Origin: Bradyrhizobium tropiciagri
GTDB lineage: Bacteria > Pseudomonadota > Alphaproteobacteria > Rhizobiales > Xanthobacteraceae
DNA: 34,385 nucleotides
Direction of reading: 5' to 3'
Assembly: GCF_001189845.1 (NCBI RefSeq)
Contig: NZ_LFLZ01000087.1
Location: 1 to 34,385 of the forward strand
The notes below the pieces were generated by a model, which made no database searches, was not told the origin of the DNA, and saw nothing but the letters and a program-made list of their open reading frames with translations. The position numbers and the translations under genes are program-made. This document shows positions 18,121 through 27,034 of this stretch, piece by piece (the first letter of the stretch is position 1; the number at the start of each line of letters is the position of its first letter).

Positions 18121-18189
18121 AAAACTCGTCCCGCTTAAGAGCGAAGTGGATATCGGAACGCGTGGGGAAAACGCGTCAGAACAAAAACA

Positions 18190-18222
18190 GAGCCCCGTTC
18201 CGATTGACTCGGAACGGGGCTC
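18190..18222 (-). terminator. Rho-independent terminator of ugd
   Basis: A 14-base perfect stem, GAGCCCCGTTCCGA (18190-18203) and TCGGAACGGGGCTC (18209-18222), with a 5-base loop. On the minus strand it is followed by TGTTTTTGT, so it ends minus-strand transcripts. It lies 43 bases past the ugd stop. This is the best terminator in the window. Confidence 0.9.
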
Positions 18223-18265
18223 CAGGATCGAACCGTGGCTATCGCTGCCGGTCCGTTGCGGCCGC

Positions 18266-19573
18266 TCAGCGCGGCCGGCCGATGCTCTCGTAAGTGAAGC
18301 CGTGCGCGGCCATCTCGTCGGGGCGGTAGATGTTGCGCAGGTCGACGACGACCGGATGCTTCATCTCCTGCTTGATGCGCTTGAGATCGAGTGCGCGGAA
18401 CTGGCGCCACTCGGTCACGATGACGAGCGCATCCGCCTGGCGGGCGCATTCATAGGCGTCCGTGCAGTACTCGATCTCCGGCAATTCCTTGCGCGCCTGC
18501 TCCATGCCGACCGGGTCATAGGCGCGAACCTTGGCACCGAAATCGATCAGGCCGTTGATCAGCGGGATCGACGGCGCCTCGCGCATGTCGTCGGTATCGG
18601 GCTTGAAGGTCAGGCCAAGCACGCCGATCGTCTTGCCGCGCAGCTCGCCGCCGAGCACGTTGGCGACCTTGCGCGCCATCGCGCGCTTGCGGTTGTCGTT
18701 CGCGGTCAGCGTGGCTTCGACGATTTTCAGCTGCACATCGTGATCGAGCGCCGTCTTGAACAGGGCGCGGGTGTCTTTCGGGAAGCAGGAGCCGCCATAG
18801 CCCGCGCCGGCATGCAGGAACTTGGTTCCAATCCGGTTGTCGAGCCCGATGCCGCGCGCGACCTCCTGCACGTTCGCACCAACCCTCTCGGAGAGATCGG
18901 CGATCTCGTTGATGAAGGTGATCTTGGTGGCAAGAAACGCATTCGCAGCGTATTTGATCAGTTCCGCCGTGCGCCGCGCGGTATAGAGGATCGGCGCCTG
19001 GTTCAGATAGAGCGGACGATAGACTTCGCCCATCACCTTCTTGGCCCGCTCGTCCTCGGTGCCGACGACGATCCGGTCGGGATGGCGGAAATCCTGGATC
19101 GCGGCGCCTTCGCGCAGGAATTCGGGGTTCGAAGCAACCGCGAAATCGGCGTTGGGACTGGTCTCGCGGATCAGGCGTTCGACCTCGTCGCCGGTGCCCA
19201 CGGGCACGGTCGACTTCGTCACCACCACGGTGAATTTCTTGAGCGCGGCGCCGATCTCCTTGGCGGCTGCATAGACGTAGCTCAGATCTGCATGGCCATC
19301 GCCGCGACGCGAGGGCGTTCCGACCGCGATGAACACGGCATCGGCATCGCCAACGGCTCCGGCGAGCTCCGTCGTGAAAGTCAGCCGTCCGGCGGCGGTG
19401 TTGGTCTCGACGAGCTTATCGAGGTCAGTTTCGTAGATCGGGATCTTGCCGCGCTTCAGGGCTTCGATCTTGCCGGCGTCCTTGTCGACGCAAACGACCT
19501 GATGGCCGAAGTCGGCAAAACACGCTCCGGATACGAGACCAACATATCCCGTTCCAACCATTGCAATCTTCAT
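18266..19573 (-). CDS. ugd: UDP-glucose 6-dehydrogenase
   Basis: Oxidises UDP-glucose to UDP-glucuronate with two NAD+, giving the acidic sugar donor for exopolysaccharide. 435 residues, the usual length. MKIAMVGTGYVGLVSG is the NAD loop, TKSTVPVGTGDEV and SNPEFLREG are family blocks, and Cys263 lies in GYGGSCFPKDTRAL, the catalytic thiol site. LGLTFKPDTDDMREAPS marks the C-terminal UDP-binding domain. The start ATG at 19573 is fixed by the conserved N-terminus. It stands alone on the minus strand, with its own terminator, and diverges from a large GT2 gene. Confidence 0.97.
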   Translation of the reverse strand: MKIAMVGTGYVGLVSGACFADFGHQVVCVDKDAGKIEALKRGKIPIYETDLDKLVETNTAAGRLTFTTELAGAVGDADAVFIAVGTPSRRGDGHADLSYVYAAAKEIGAALKKFTVVVTKSTVPVGTGDEVERLIRETSPNADFAVASNPEFLREGAAIQDFRHPDRIVVGTEDERAKKVMGEVYRPLYLNQAPILYTARRTAELIKYAANAFLATKITFINEIADLSERVGANVQEVARGIGLDNRIGTKFLHAGAGYGGSCFPKDTRALFKTALDHDVQLKIVEATLTANDNRKRAMARKVANVLGGELRGKTIGVLGLTFKPDTDDMREAPSIPLINGLIDFGAKVRAYDPVGMEQARKELPEIEYCTDAYECARQADALVIVTEWRQFRALDLKRIKQEMKHPVVVDLRNIYRPDEMAAHGFTYESIGRPR

Positions 19574-19800
19574 GAATCCGCTCGTCGATCAGTGTGGAGA
19601 GGAGGAGTTAGCACTAGCACAATTGGCGCCGATAACGCCAAGTTTTATAACGTATAGTTTGTGTTGGAGCTCGGCGGCTTTTTGTGCAAACGGTGATGGC
19701 CTCAGTGCAGTTGAGTGCGCGCTAGTCACCTTTGACGCGCCATGGACACATTCTCAACTTGAAATCGACTGACAATCGAGCCGCCGTTTGAGGGTTGGAC
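19574..19800. promoter_or_regulatory. Divergent promoter region between ugd and the GT2 gene
   Basis: 227 bases, A+T-rich around 19615-19670. Inverted repeat TTGGCG (19623-19628) and CGCCAA (19636-19641), with a 7-base spacer, lies next to TTTATAACGTATAGTTT, a likely place for -10 elements in both directions. GAGGG at 19790-19794 is the ribosome-binding site of the gene starting at 19801. Confidence 0.4.
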
Positions 19801-22139
19801 ATGAGCACGAAGACGATTGGCAAGCAGAGGCCCTCAGGAGCTGAATACGCGTCGTTGCAAACGCGGTTCTCCAGATACGATCGCACGACGTTTTCTGGAT
19901 TTGTGTATGACCGCGCCGATCTCGGCCGGCGCTATACCGTCGAGCTGCTCGTCGACGGCGAGCCATACATGTCATCATTGTGTGACGAGTTTGTAACAGA
20001 GCTCGCCGATGCCGGAATCGGCGACGGGCGATTTGGATTTACCTTCAACGTGCAGGATGAGGTCGGCGCGAACGCCGGAATCATCGAGGCGCGACTGGCC
20101 AATATCGGAAGTGCTGTCGGTGCTCCGATTCGCTGCGATGTCGCAGCGCCGGACGCGCAGTGGCACCGGATCGGCGAAATCAAATGGGCCGGAGGTCTGC
20201 GCTTCGAGGGCTGGCTTTCGCAGGACGTCGACGAAGACATCGAAATCCTGATCGCGCAGCGGCCGGTGATGACCGTGAAGCCGACCGGGTGGACCAACGT
20301 TGCGCGGGGTGGCGAGTTCGGCGTCGGTCGCCGGATCGATTTTCATCTGCCCGAGCATTTTGCCGATGGCCGCGTGCGCGGTCTGTCCGCACGGACGGTT
20401 TCGGGGCGGAGCGTGATCTCGGAGCCGATCGCATTCGTCGCTTTCGAGCGCGGCCTGGAGCAGACCATCGCGGAGCTCGGACGCTGGGATAGCGAGCGGT
20501 TGCGCGGACAACTGTTCGATCAGTTGTTGCCCGCTTCGGTGCCATTTCACACTTATCGCAGCTGGAAGGAGCGTTTCGCGCCGGCGATCGAGTCTGACGT
20601 TCCATCCGAGGCCGCGGTCGTCCTGATCGGCGACGCCAGGGTGGACGAAAGCATCGAGAGTCTCGAAGCACAACGGCATGCGCCTGGTCGGCGGTCTGCC
20701 TGCCGGCACGTGGGTTCAGCCGGTTCGATCCGGCAGCTGCGCGCGAGTTTATCGACGGCGATGCCGCGAGCAGCGCATTCTTCGTCTTCTGCCTGAGCGG
20801 GACGATCCTCGCGGAAGATGCCTTGCAGCGTTTCGCCGATGTGTTCGCTTCCGAGCCTGGCTGCGATCTCGCCTATGGCGACGTCGAGGTCGCCGCGGGT
20901 GCCGGCGCCGTCTGGCCGCTGGCGTTTCCGGCATTCGATCTCGAACGTGCGCTCGAGCAGGGCTATGGCGCGTATTGCTTTGCAGTGCGCCGCGAGCGTG
21001 CCGTGGAGGCGCTGCGATCGGCGGCGTCGCTCTACGACATCTTCCTGTCCTGCGCCGAACCCGAGCGAACCTATCATCTGCCGGGGGCGGTTGCGGCGTT
21101 GCCGGGAATTGATGCGTCCACTGCAACCACCGAGCTTGTCGCCGCAAGCGAGGCGTATTTCGCGAGGGCCGGCGTCGAGGTGCATGTCGAGCCGCGGACA
21201 GCGGGTCTGCTTCCTGCCGTGCGGGTCAAGCGCGCGGTCGACTGGAATGAGCGCACCACCATCATCATCCCGACCAGGAATCGCGCAGAGCTTCTCAAGC
21301 GATGCATCGAGACGGTCTTGCCGGCCGCACATGAGACCAACGCCAGGATTCTTGTCGTCGACAACAGCTCGAGCGAGCCTGACGCACTGGATTATCTGGA
21401 GGGCCTGTCCGACGACGAAATCGACGTGATTTCGGTCGAGGGGCCGTTCAACTTCGCAGCGATCAACAACGCTGCCGTCGATTGCGTCGATACGGATAAC
21501 ATCTGCTTTCTCAACAACGACATCGAGGCGCTCGATGACGGCTGGCTGGCGGAGATGCTGTGGCGGCTCGCCGCTGCCGATGTCGGCGCCGTCGGCGCCA
21601 AGCTGCTCTGGCCGAGCAGCGTCGTGCAGCATGGCGGGGTGGTGCTTGGTGCCAATTTCTCGGCTGCGCACGCCTTCAACGATCGGATGGATGGTGATCC
21701 CGGCTACGGCGACCTGCTCCAGGTCGCGCACGAATGCTCGGCGCTGACGGCGGCGTGCCTGCTGATGCGCAAGCGCGATTTCCTGGCCGTCGGCGGCATG
21801 GACGAGGTCCGCTTTCCGATCAGCTTCAACGATATCGATCTGTGCCTGAAGCTGCGCCAGCTCGGAAAGCGGATCGTGTTCACGCCGGACGCAAAGCTCG
21901 TGCATCTGGAATCGGCCAGCCGGGGCCGCGATTCCGCGCCGGATCGCAAGGCACGCTTTGGGCACGAGCTGGCGATGCTGCGCGCGAAGTGGGGCGAGGT
22001 GCTGCTGGACGATCCCTACTACAGCCCGCTGCTGGGGCTGGATTCGACGCCGTTCTCGTCGCTCGCATGGCCGCCGCGGTCATGGAAGCCGCGCGCCAAC
22101 CTCCCGCCTCAGCCGACCGCGCCTCCGATCGGGATGTAG
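19801..22139 (+). pseudogene. Large family 2 glycosyltransferase with two N-terminal beta domains, frameshifted
   Basis: The reading frame from ATG 19801 (GAGGG 6 bases upstream) runs in sense to about 20680, then the family-like sequence continues in another frame to 22139; one added base gives 779 residues. Residues ~15-105 and ~125-220 are two beta-rich domains (SGFVYDRADLGRRY; FEGWLSQDVDEDI). The transferase part (~486-750) has TIIIPTRNRAELLKRCIETV, ILVVDNSSSEPD, GPFNFAAINN, the metal site FLNNDIEAL, and FNDIDLCLKLRQLGKR, typical of large bacterial GT2 enzymes of O-antigen or EPS loci. The region ~260-480 is conserved-looking but unknown to me. The break falls upstream of the transferase domain, so as read the catalytic part is cut off from the start codon. 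Confidence 0.82.
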
Positions 22140-24631
22140 CGGCACGTCCTCGGCCACCCAGTCGAGGACGGCGGCAATCGCGTCGTCGGCATCAAGTCCT
22201 GGCTGCAGCTTCAGGTCGGTGTTCCGGCCACGTCCCGGTGGTGCCGGCCTCCATTCGATCGCGGCAGTCGGCAATTCGGTTGCCAGCAGCGCGTCCACCA
22301 ACGGATGTCCAAACACCGGTTCGCCGATATCGAGAACCAGTTTCGTGATGCCGTGGCCTTCGATCAGCGTCGTGACGTCGTCGGCGCCGATTTCGCCGGC
22401 GACCGTGACGTTCGAGCGCTGCATCAGCTTGAGATCGTCGAGGGTGGTGCCCAGCACGATGATCGCGGCGTCTTCGTCGGCTTCGGCCATTTGATCGCTC
22501 AGCGCTCTAACGAAACGAAATTCTGCTGCGCTCGCGTGCAGGGCCAGCAGACCGAGACGCGCCGGGCCGCTCACGGCGCTAGGCGGCACCGGCTGCGCCA
22601 GCGGGGCGCTCAGCCTGGTCACCTGCAGGCCGAGCACCGCTTCGGCGAACTCGGCCCCGGTTTCGCCGATCACCATCACGCGCCGGGCCCGTTCGACGAG
22701 ACCCGTCCAGTCCGGATGCACGCCCGATCCGGTCGCGGCGCGCATCGCAAATGCAGTGTCGGTGACCAGGAGGTCGTAGGCGAAATGTTGCGTGAGCTGT
22801 GCCAGGCAGGCGCTGGGGATGCGGTTCGGCTCCGCGATCTCAAGCGAGCCTAATCGAAGATCGGCGAGACACTTCAGCAAAGCATCGCGGCCCTCGGGCG
22901 TCGCAACGTCGAGTGTGATGGACTGCGGAGCTCCGCCATCCGGATCGAAGATCGCGGCGATCCGGCGCTCTCCCTCGGCGCGGAAGTGAACGATGAGACC
23001 GCGCCTGTCTTCCGTCGCCAGTTGCCTGCATCGCCCGACCGCGATCTCGCGGCCGATCGAGGAGCCGCAGAGGATGACGTGCGGGTCGGCGGCGCGCGGT
23101 TCGTTGGAGAGCAGCTTGAGCTCGAGCGCCGCGCGGCAATCGCGCAGCGGATCGGCAACCAGGAACGCCGCGCACTCGGTCGCATAGCGCTGGTATCGGT
23201 GCTCGAGGACGCGAAGATTGCGCAGCACCAGGGAACGCTTCTCGCCAAGAAACGAGCGCGAACCCTCATGTCCGACAAAGACCGACGGGATGCACACGTT
23301 GCGGAAACCGGCCTCGGCGGCGCGCAGACAGAAGTCGACGTCTTCGAGATAGCCCGATAGAAATCGTCGGAGAGCTCGTGCACGGCGTCGAGGCATTCGC
23401 GGGTGATGTAGAGGCAGAACCCGATGCCGTTCGGGATGTCGATGGCCATCCCGGAATTCGCCGTGCCGGCCAGTTCGTCGAGCAATTCCAGTTCATCGGG
23501 CGAGGGCAGGGGATTGGAGCGGTTCGGGACCGGGAAGCTGGTATATTCGCCGTTGTTCGAGAGCGGGGTTGCCGTGCCTACGCGCGGCGTCGATCGTACC
23601 GCGCTTCGCAAGCGTTGCAGCGCATATTTCGGCACGATCGTGTCCGAGTTCAGCAGCACGACGTCGCCCGCGCCCGTCTCGCCGAGGGCCCGGTTGATCG
23701 CGCCGACAAAGCCGAGATTGTGCGCGTTGGTCAGTAGCAGGATGCGCAGCTCCGCAGCCAACTCGCCGAGCAGATGCTTGATGGCGGGTTCGGGCGAGGC
23801 ATCATCGACGACGACGATGGTCGAGCCGGGCGTGCAGGCGACGGCCGTCAATGCGCTCTCGATGCAGGCACGCGTTGCGGCCAGATCGCGGTAGACCGGG
23901 ATGATGATGGTGAGCGGCGGCGTTTCGCCGTTGCGCACGCGAGGCGGCCGCTGGGGTGCATTGCGCCGATCCGGAGCACGGTTGGCCGGGAGCTGAATGC
24001 TGGCGATGACGTGGTCCACTTGCGCGATCTCGAGGCGTTGCGAGGTCGCGGACGCCGGCCGCATCAGACGGAAGCTCGCAGCGCGTCGCCCGTTGAGCGC
24101 AAATCTGTGACGGGGGTCGGCGGGAAGCTGGATGGTGCTGGATTGATCGGCCTGCGCCAGCGAAAGCTGTGGGTCGTCGCCCCGCCACGTCACCCATCCC
24201 TTCACCTCCTCATCGAGGAAGTCGACACGGGCGCAGCTGTCCTGACCGTTCTGCTCGAGCAGCAGGAGCGCGCTCCTGACTGAATCCGGATCGTCGTCGC
24301 GCCGCGCGATGCTTCGCGCGGCTTCGAGCTGCGGGAGGCCGTCGCCCCAGGCCATCATCCGCCGTGCGGCGACAAGATCGTCCGGTTCGAGCTCGAGCGC
24401 CCGGGCTACGCTCGCGACAGCCGCATCCCTGAGATCGAGGCGAGACAGCGCTTCCGCGCGCAGCAGATGGGCGCGGGCGCCGGGATGCGGCAAGATCCGG
24501 CAGCGGCGGTCGGCGAGCGCGAATGCGCGCCGGAAATCACGCGCCTCGAGCGCCGCGACAGCGGCCCGCTCGAGATCGACGTGATGCAGCGTTTTTGACG
24601 TAAAGGCGATCCTGCGCGCGTCGGCGGTCAA
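22080..24631 (-). pseudogene. Large GT2 plus GT4-like double transferase, frameshifted
   Basis: About 850 residues once one base is restored near 23353-23355, where the plus strand reads AGCCCGATAG and AGCCCCGATAG is expected. Residues ~15-130 are TPR-like helices; ~140-220 a beta domain (VKGWVTWRGDD). The GT2 domain starts near 240 (LTIIIPVYRDLAATRACIES), with IVVVDDASPEP, NLGFVGAINRAL and LLNSDTIVP, and is cut at its end: LSDDFYR must join GYLEDVDFCLRAAEAG. The remaining ~400 residues resemble a weak GT-B (GT4-like) half. TTG 24631 is used as start. The ATG at 24654, which follows the upstream stop as TGACCATG, would fit better but needs another missing T in the ATTTG at 24629-24633. The 3' end overlaps the facing GT2 gene by 60 bases. 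Confidence 0.78.
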
Positions 24632-24656
24632 ATGTCGCCCTTGTCTGCGCGCATGG

Positions 24657-25586
24657 TCAGCCTGCTGTCTTGACGGCGCTCTGCCGGCTCCGGAACACGC
24701 GCACCCGTCCCTCGAGGCGCGGCGCCTCCTGGCGGGGCATCGGGGCGACGGGTTCAGCGCGCCGCGGCTGCCGGGGCGCCAGCGGCGCTGCCTGCACCCG
24801 GTGCTCTTCGACACTGAGCTTGAGGCCCACCAGCGGTTCCCGGCCTGAAGGCCCGGCCACCACGATCCGGTTCCCGGTCACGTGCAGGGCCGGAGCGCCC
24901 AGAAAGATGGTCTCGGCTGCGATGGTGTAGCGATCCGCGCCGGGGCCCGTGGCTTCCAGCGAGAACCCCGTGATGGCCAGCGCGCGTCCCCGGGTTCCGG
25001 CAAAGGTTCCAAGCGGAACGAACTGGTTGTCACCCCGCTGCGGCCTCGCGAACTTGACCGCATATTGCAGGTTGAGATCGTAGGGCTTGTTCGGCCAATC
25101 GAGGGAAATTCCCTCGATCCGGGCCGGAGCGGCCGGTCCAGCGATCCAGGTATTCGGGCCGACCGTGACGTCGCCCAGACCCGCGACATGCGCCAGCAGC
25201 TTGAGATCGTTCAGCTCGCCACGGTCAAGGCCCGGATCGGGCTCGTCCGTATCGAATGGCTGGCTGGCGGGCTGCGCGGCCGGCTGTCCCTGGGTCAGCG
25301 GTTCGATCTTGATATTGGCGGCGGTCGACCCGCCGGCGCGCCCTGCCGTGACCTCGACGATCAGGCGGCTTGGCCGGGCGACCGAGACGACCAGCGCGGT
25401 CTCGGGCGCGAACAGGGTTCCATTGGCCCCGTCGGGCCCGGTAATAATGTTACAATTGTTAGTGCTGGCGCGATCCGGATAGACGCGCACCACCGGAGGT
25501 GATGTCTTGTCTTCCGCGCCATTGTAGCGAACAAGGAAAAGCCCTCGTGCCAGGTCAATGGTTTTCTGCTGAATCTGTTCGTTCAT
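24657..25586 (-). CDS. Protein of unknown function in the GT2 operon
   Basis: 309 residues, not recognised. No signal peptide or membrane helix is seen. The first ~110 residues look beta-rich (GLFLVRYNGAED, TALVVSVARPSRLIVEVTAG), a Pro/Gln-rich linker follows near 115-135, then a second beta-rich part (~140-275) with VGPNTWIAGPAAPARIEG and LEATGPGADRYTIAAETIFLG, and a basic Pro/Arg tail. It could be a binding or assembly protein. ATG 25586 has AGG about 6 bases upstream; an upstream in-frame start reaches 25628. Its stop is only 2 bases before an ATG near the start of the GT2/GT4 gene, so the two form an operon and probably act together. Confidence 0.6.
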   Translation of the reverse strand: MNEQIQQKTIDLARGLFLVRYNGAEDKTSPPVVRVYPDRASTNNCNIITGPDGANGTLFAPETALVVSVARPSRLIVEVTAGRAGGSTAANIKIEPLTQGQPAAQPASQPFDTDEPDPGLDRGELNDLKLLAHVAGLGDVTVGPNTWIAGPAAPARIEGISLDWPNKPYDLNLQYAVKFARPQRGDNQFVPLGTFAGTRGRALAITGFSLEATGPGADRYTIAAETIFLGAPALHVTGNRIVVAGPSGREPLVGLKLSVEEHRVQAAPLAPRQPRRAEPVAPMPRQEAPRLEGRVRVFRSRQSAVKTAG

Positions 25587-25696
25587 GGTCGCCTGCGAGC
25601 CTAACGGATGGGTCGATATGTTTCTCACACAGTGTGCCCCAAAAATCTGTGTGATAGAAGGGGGCTTAATGTTAATCCGGTGAGATAGTTTCGCAC
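25587..25696. promoter_or_regulatory. Divergent promoter region with inverted repeat and TTAATGTTAA
   Basis: 110 bases between the unknown gene and the GT4 gene. It holds the inverted repeat TCACACAG (25625-25632) and CTGTGTGA (25647-25654); the left arm is also half of a CACAC-A-GTGTG palindrome. TTAATGTTAA (25666-25675) is the exact reverse complement of the TTAACATTAA found at 32788. It is likely the control site of both flanking genes. Confidence 0.45.
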
Positions 25697-27019
25697 GTGC
25701 ATATCGAAGACACCCTGCCGGTCATGGTATCGACCCTGACCCCAATCGAAGACCGCGCGGCCGGGGGGCGCGCTCGCCCGCCAATGAACGTCCTCTTCGT
25801 CCACAACAACTTTCCAGCCCAATACCGCCACATTGCGCGTGCACTTGCGGAGCAGCCCGGAAACAGGGTCGTTGCGGTCGGCTCATCGACCGCGAGCACG
25901 ACGCGGGATATCCGGCTGCTCAAATATTCGACCACCAAGTCGGACTCCGCGATGGTGCATCCCTTTGCGCGCCGCTTCGACGTCGAGGCGCGGCGCGCCG
26001 AGGAGGTCCTGTATGCGCTGTCGTCGCTGTCGGGGCAGGGCTTCGTGCCCGACCTGATCTTCGCGCATCCCGGCTGGGGTGAGACGCTGCCGCTGCGCAC
26101 GATGTTTCCGAAAGCGCGCATCATCCTCTACTGCGAGTTCTACTACGGTGCCGAGGGCAGGGACGTCGGATTCGATCCCGAATTTCCGATGACCGGCCTC
26201 GACGGCAATGTCGCGCTCCATCTGAAGAATGCGACCACGCTGCTGGCGCTCACGGAGTGCGACACGGGCGTTTCGCCGACGCCATGGCAGAGGTCGACCT
26301 TTCCCCGCGAGTTTCAGAGCAAGATCGAGGTCATCCACGAGGGCGTCGACACCGACGAAGTGAAGCCCAACCCCGTCGCGCGATTTCAGCTTCCGAACGG
26401 CGCGACACTCTCGGCCGACGATGAAGTGATCACCTATGTCTCGCGCAACCTCGAGCCGGTGCGCGGATTCCATGTCTTCATGCGGTCGCTGCCGCGGATC
26501 ATGGCCGCGCGGCCCAACGCGCAGGTGGTGATCGTCGGCGGCAGCGGGACATCCTACGGCGCGAACCCGCCGGAGGGTTCGAGCTGGAAGTCGATGTTCC
26601 TCGGCGAAGTCAGGTCGGATATCGATCTTCGCCGCGTGCATTTCCTCGGCCGGATTCCCCGGGAACCGTATCTCGAGCTGCTGCAGATTTCCTCGGTGCA
26701 CGTCTACCTGACCTATCCCTTCGTGCTGTCATGGTCGCTGCTGGAGGCGATGAGTGCAGGGTGCGCGGTGGTCGCGTCCGACACGGCGCCGCTGCGCGAC
26801 ATCATCTCGGACGGCAACGGCCTGCTGACGCCGTTTTTTGATATTGATGCGTTGTCGGATCAGGTAATCTCGGTGCTGTCACGGCCCAAGGCCTTCAAGA
26901 AGATGCGGATGAAGGCGCGGAGCTTCGTGCGGGACAATTACGACGCGAAGCGGGTCTGTCTGCCCCGGATGCTGACGCTCGTTGATGAAGGTGTCCTCCC
27001 GCGCATGCACGGGGGATAA
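25697..27019 (+). CDS. Family 4 glycosyltransferase
   Basis: 440 residues from GTG 25697. The GT-B fold is clear from residue 30: MNVLFVHNNFPAQYRHIARAL is the start of the Glyco_trans_4_3-type N-domain, with LIFAHPGWGETLPLR and ILYCEFYYGAEGRD further on. The C-domain has VITYVSRNLEPVRGFHVF, VVIVGGSGTSYG, VHFLGRIPREPYLELL and the donor-binding stretch LSWSLLEAMSAGCAVVASDTAP. No membrane helix is seen. The true start may be ATG 25784, just before the conserved fold, since the first 29 residues look unstructured and neither site has a strong Shine-Dalgarno. The ParA-like gene follows after 15 bases. Confidence 0.87.
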   Translation: MHIEDTLPVMVSTLTPIEDRAAGGRARPPMNVLFVHNNFPAQYRHIARALAEQPGNRVVAVGSSTASTTRDIRLLKYSTTKSDSAMVHPFARRFDVEARRAEEVLYALSSLSGQGFVPDLIFAHPGWGETLPLRTMFPKARIILYCEFYYGAEGRDVGFDPEFPMTGLDGNVALHLKNATTLLALTECDTGVSPTPWQRSTFPREFQSKIEVIHEGVDTDEVKPNPVARFQLPNGATLSADDEVITYVSRNLEPVRGFHVFMRSLPRIMAARPNAQVVIVGGSGTSYGANPPEGSSWKSMFLGEVRSDIDLRRVHFLGRIPREPYLELLQISSVHVYLTYPFVLSWSLLEAMSAGCAVVASDTAPLRDIISDGNGLLTPFFDIDALSDQVISVLSRPKAFKKMRMKARSFVRDNYDAKRVCLPRMLTLVDEGVLPRMHGG

Positions 27020-27034
27020 CGCCAGGAGCTTGCG

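Noticed and set aside
17954..19657. 567-codon plus-strand frame opposite ugd
   Set aside because: It runs through the palindromic repeat and the ugd terminator and is antisense to a perfectly conserved UDP-glucose dehydrogenase.
20553..21965. 470-codon minus-strand frame opposite the GT2 gene
   Set aside because: Antisense to a recognised GT2 domain; composition typical of mirror frames. It does not suggest an alternative explanation for the frame break.
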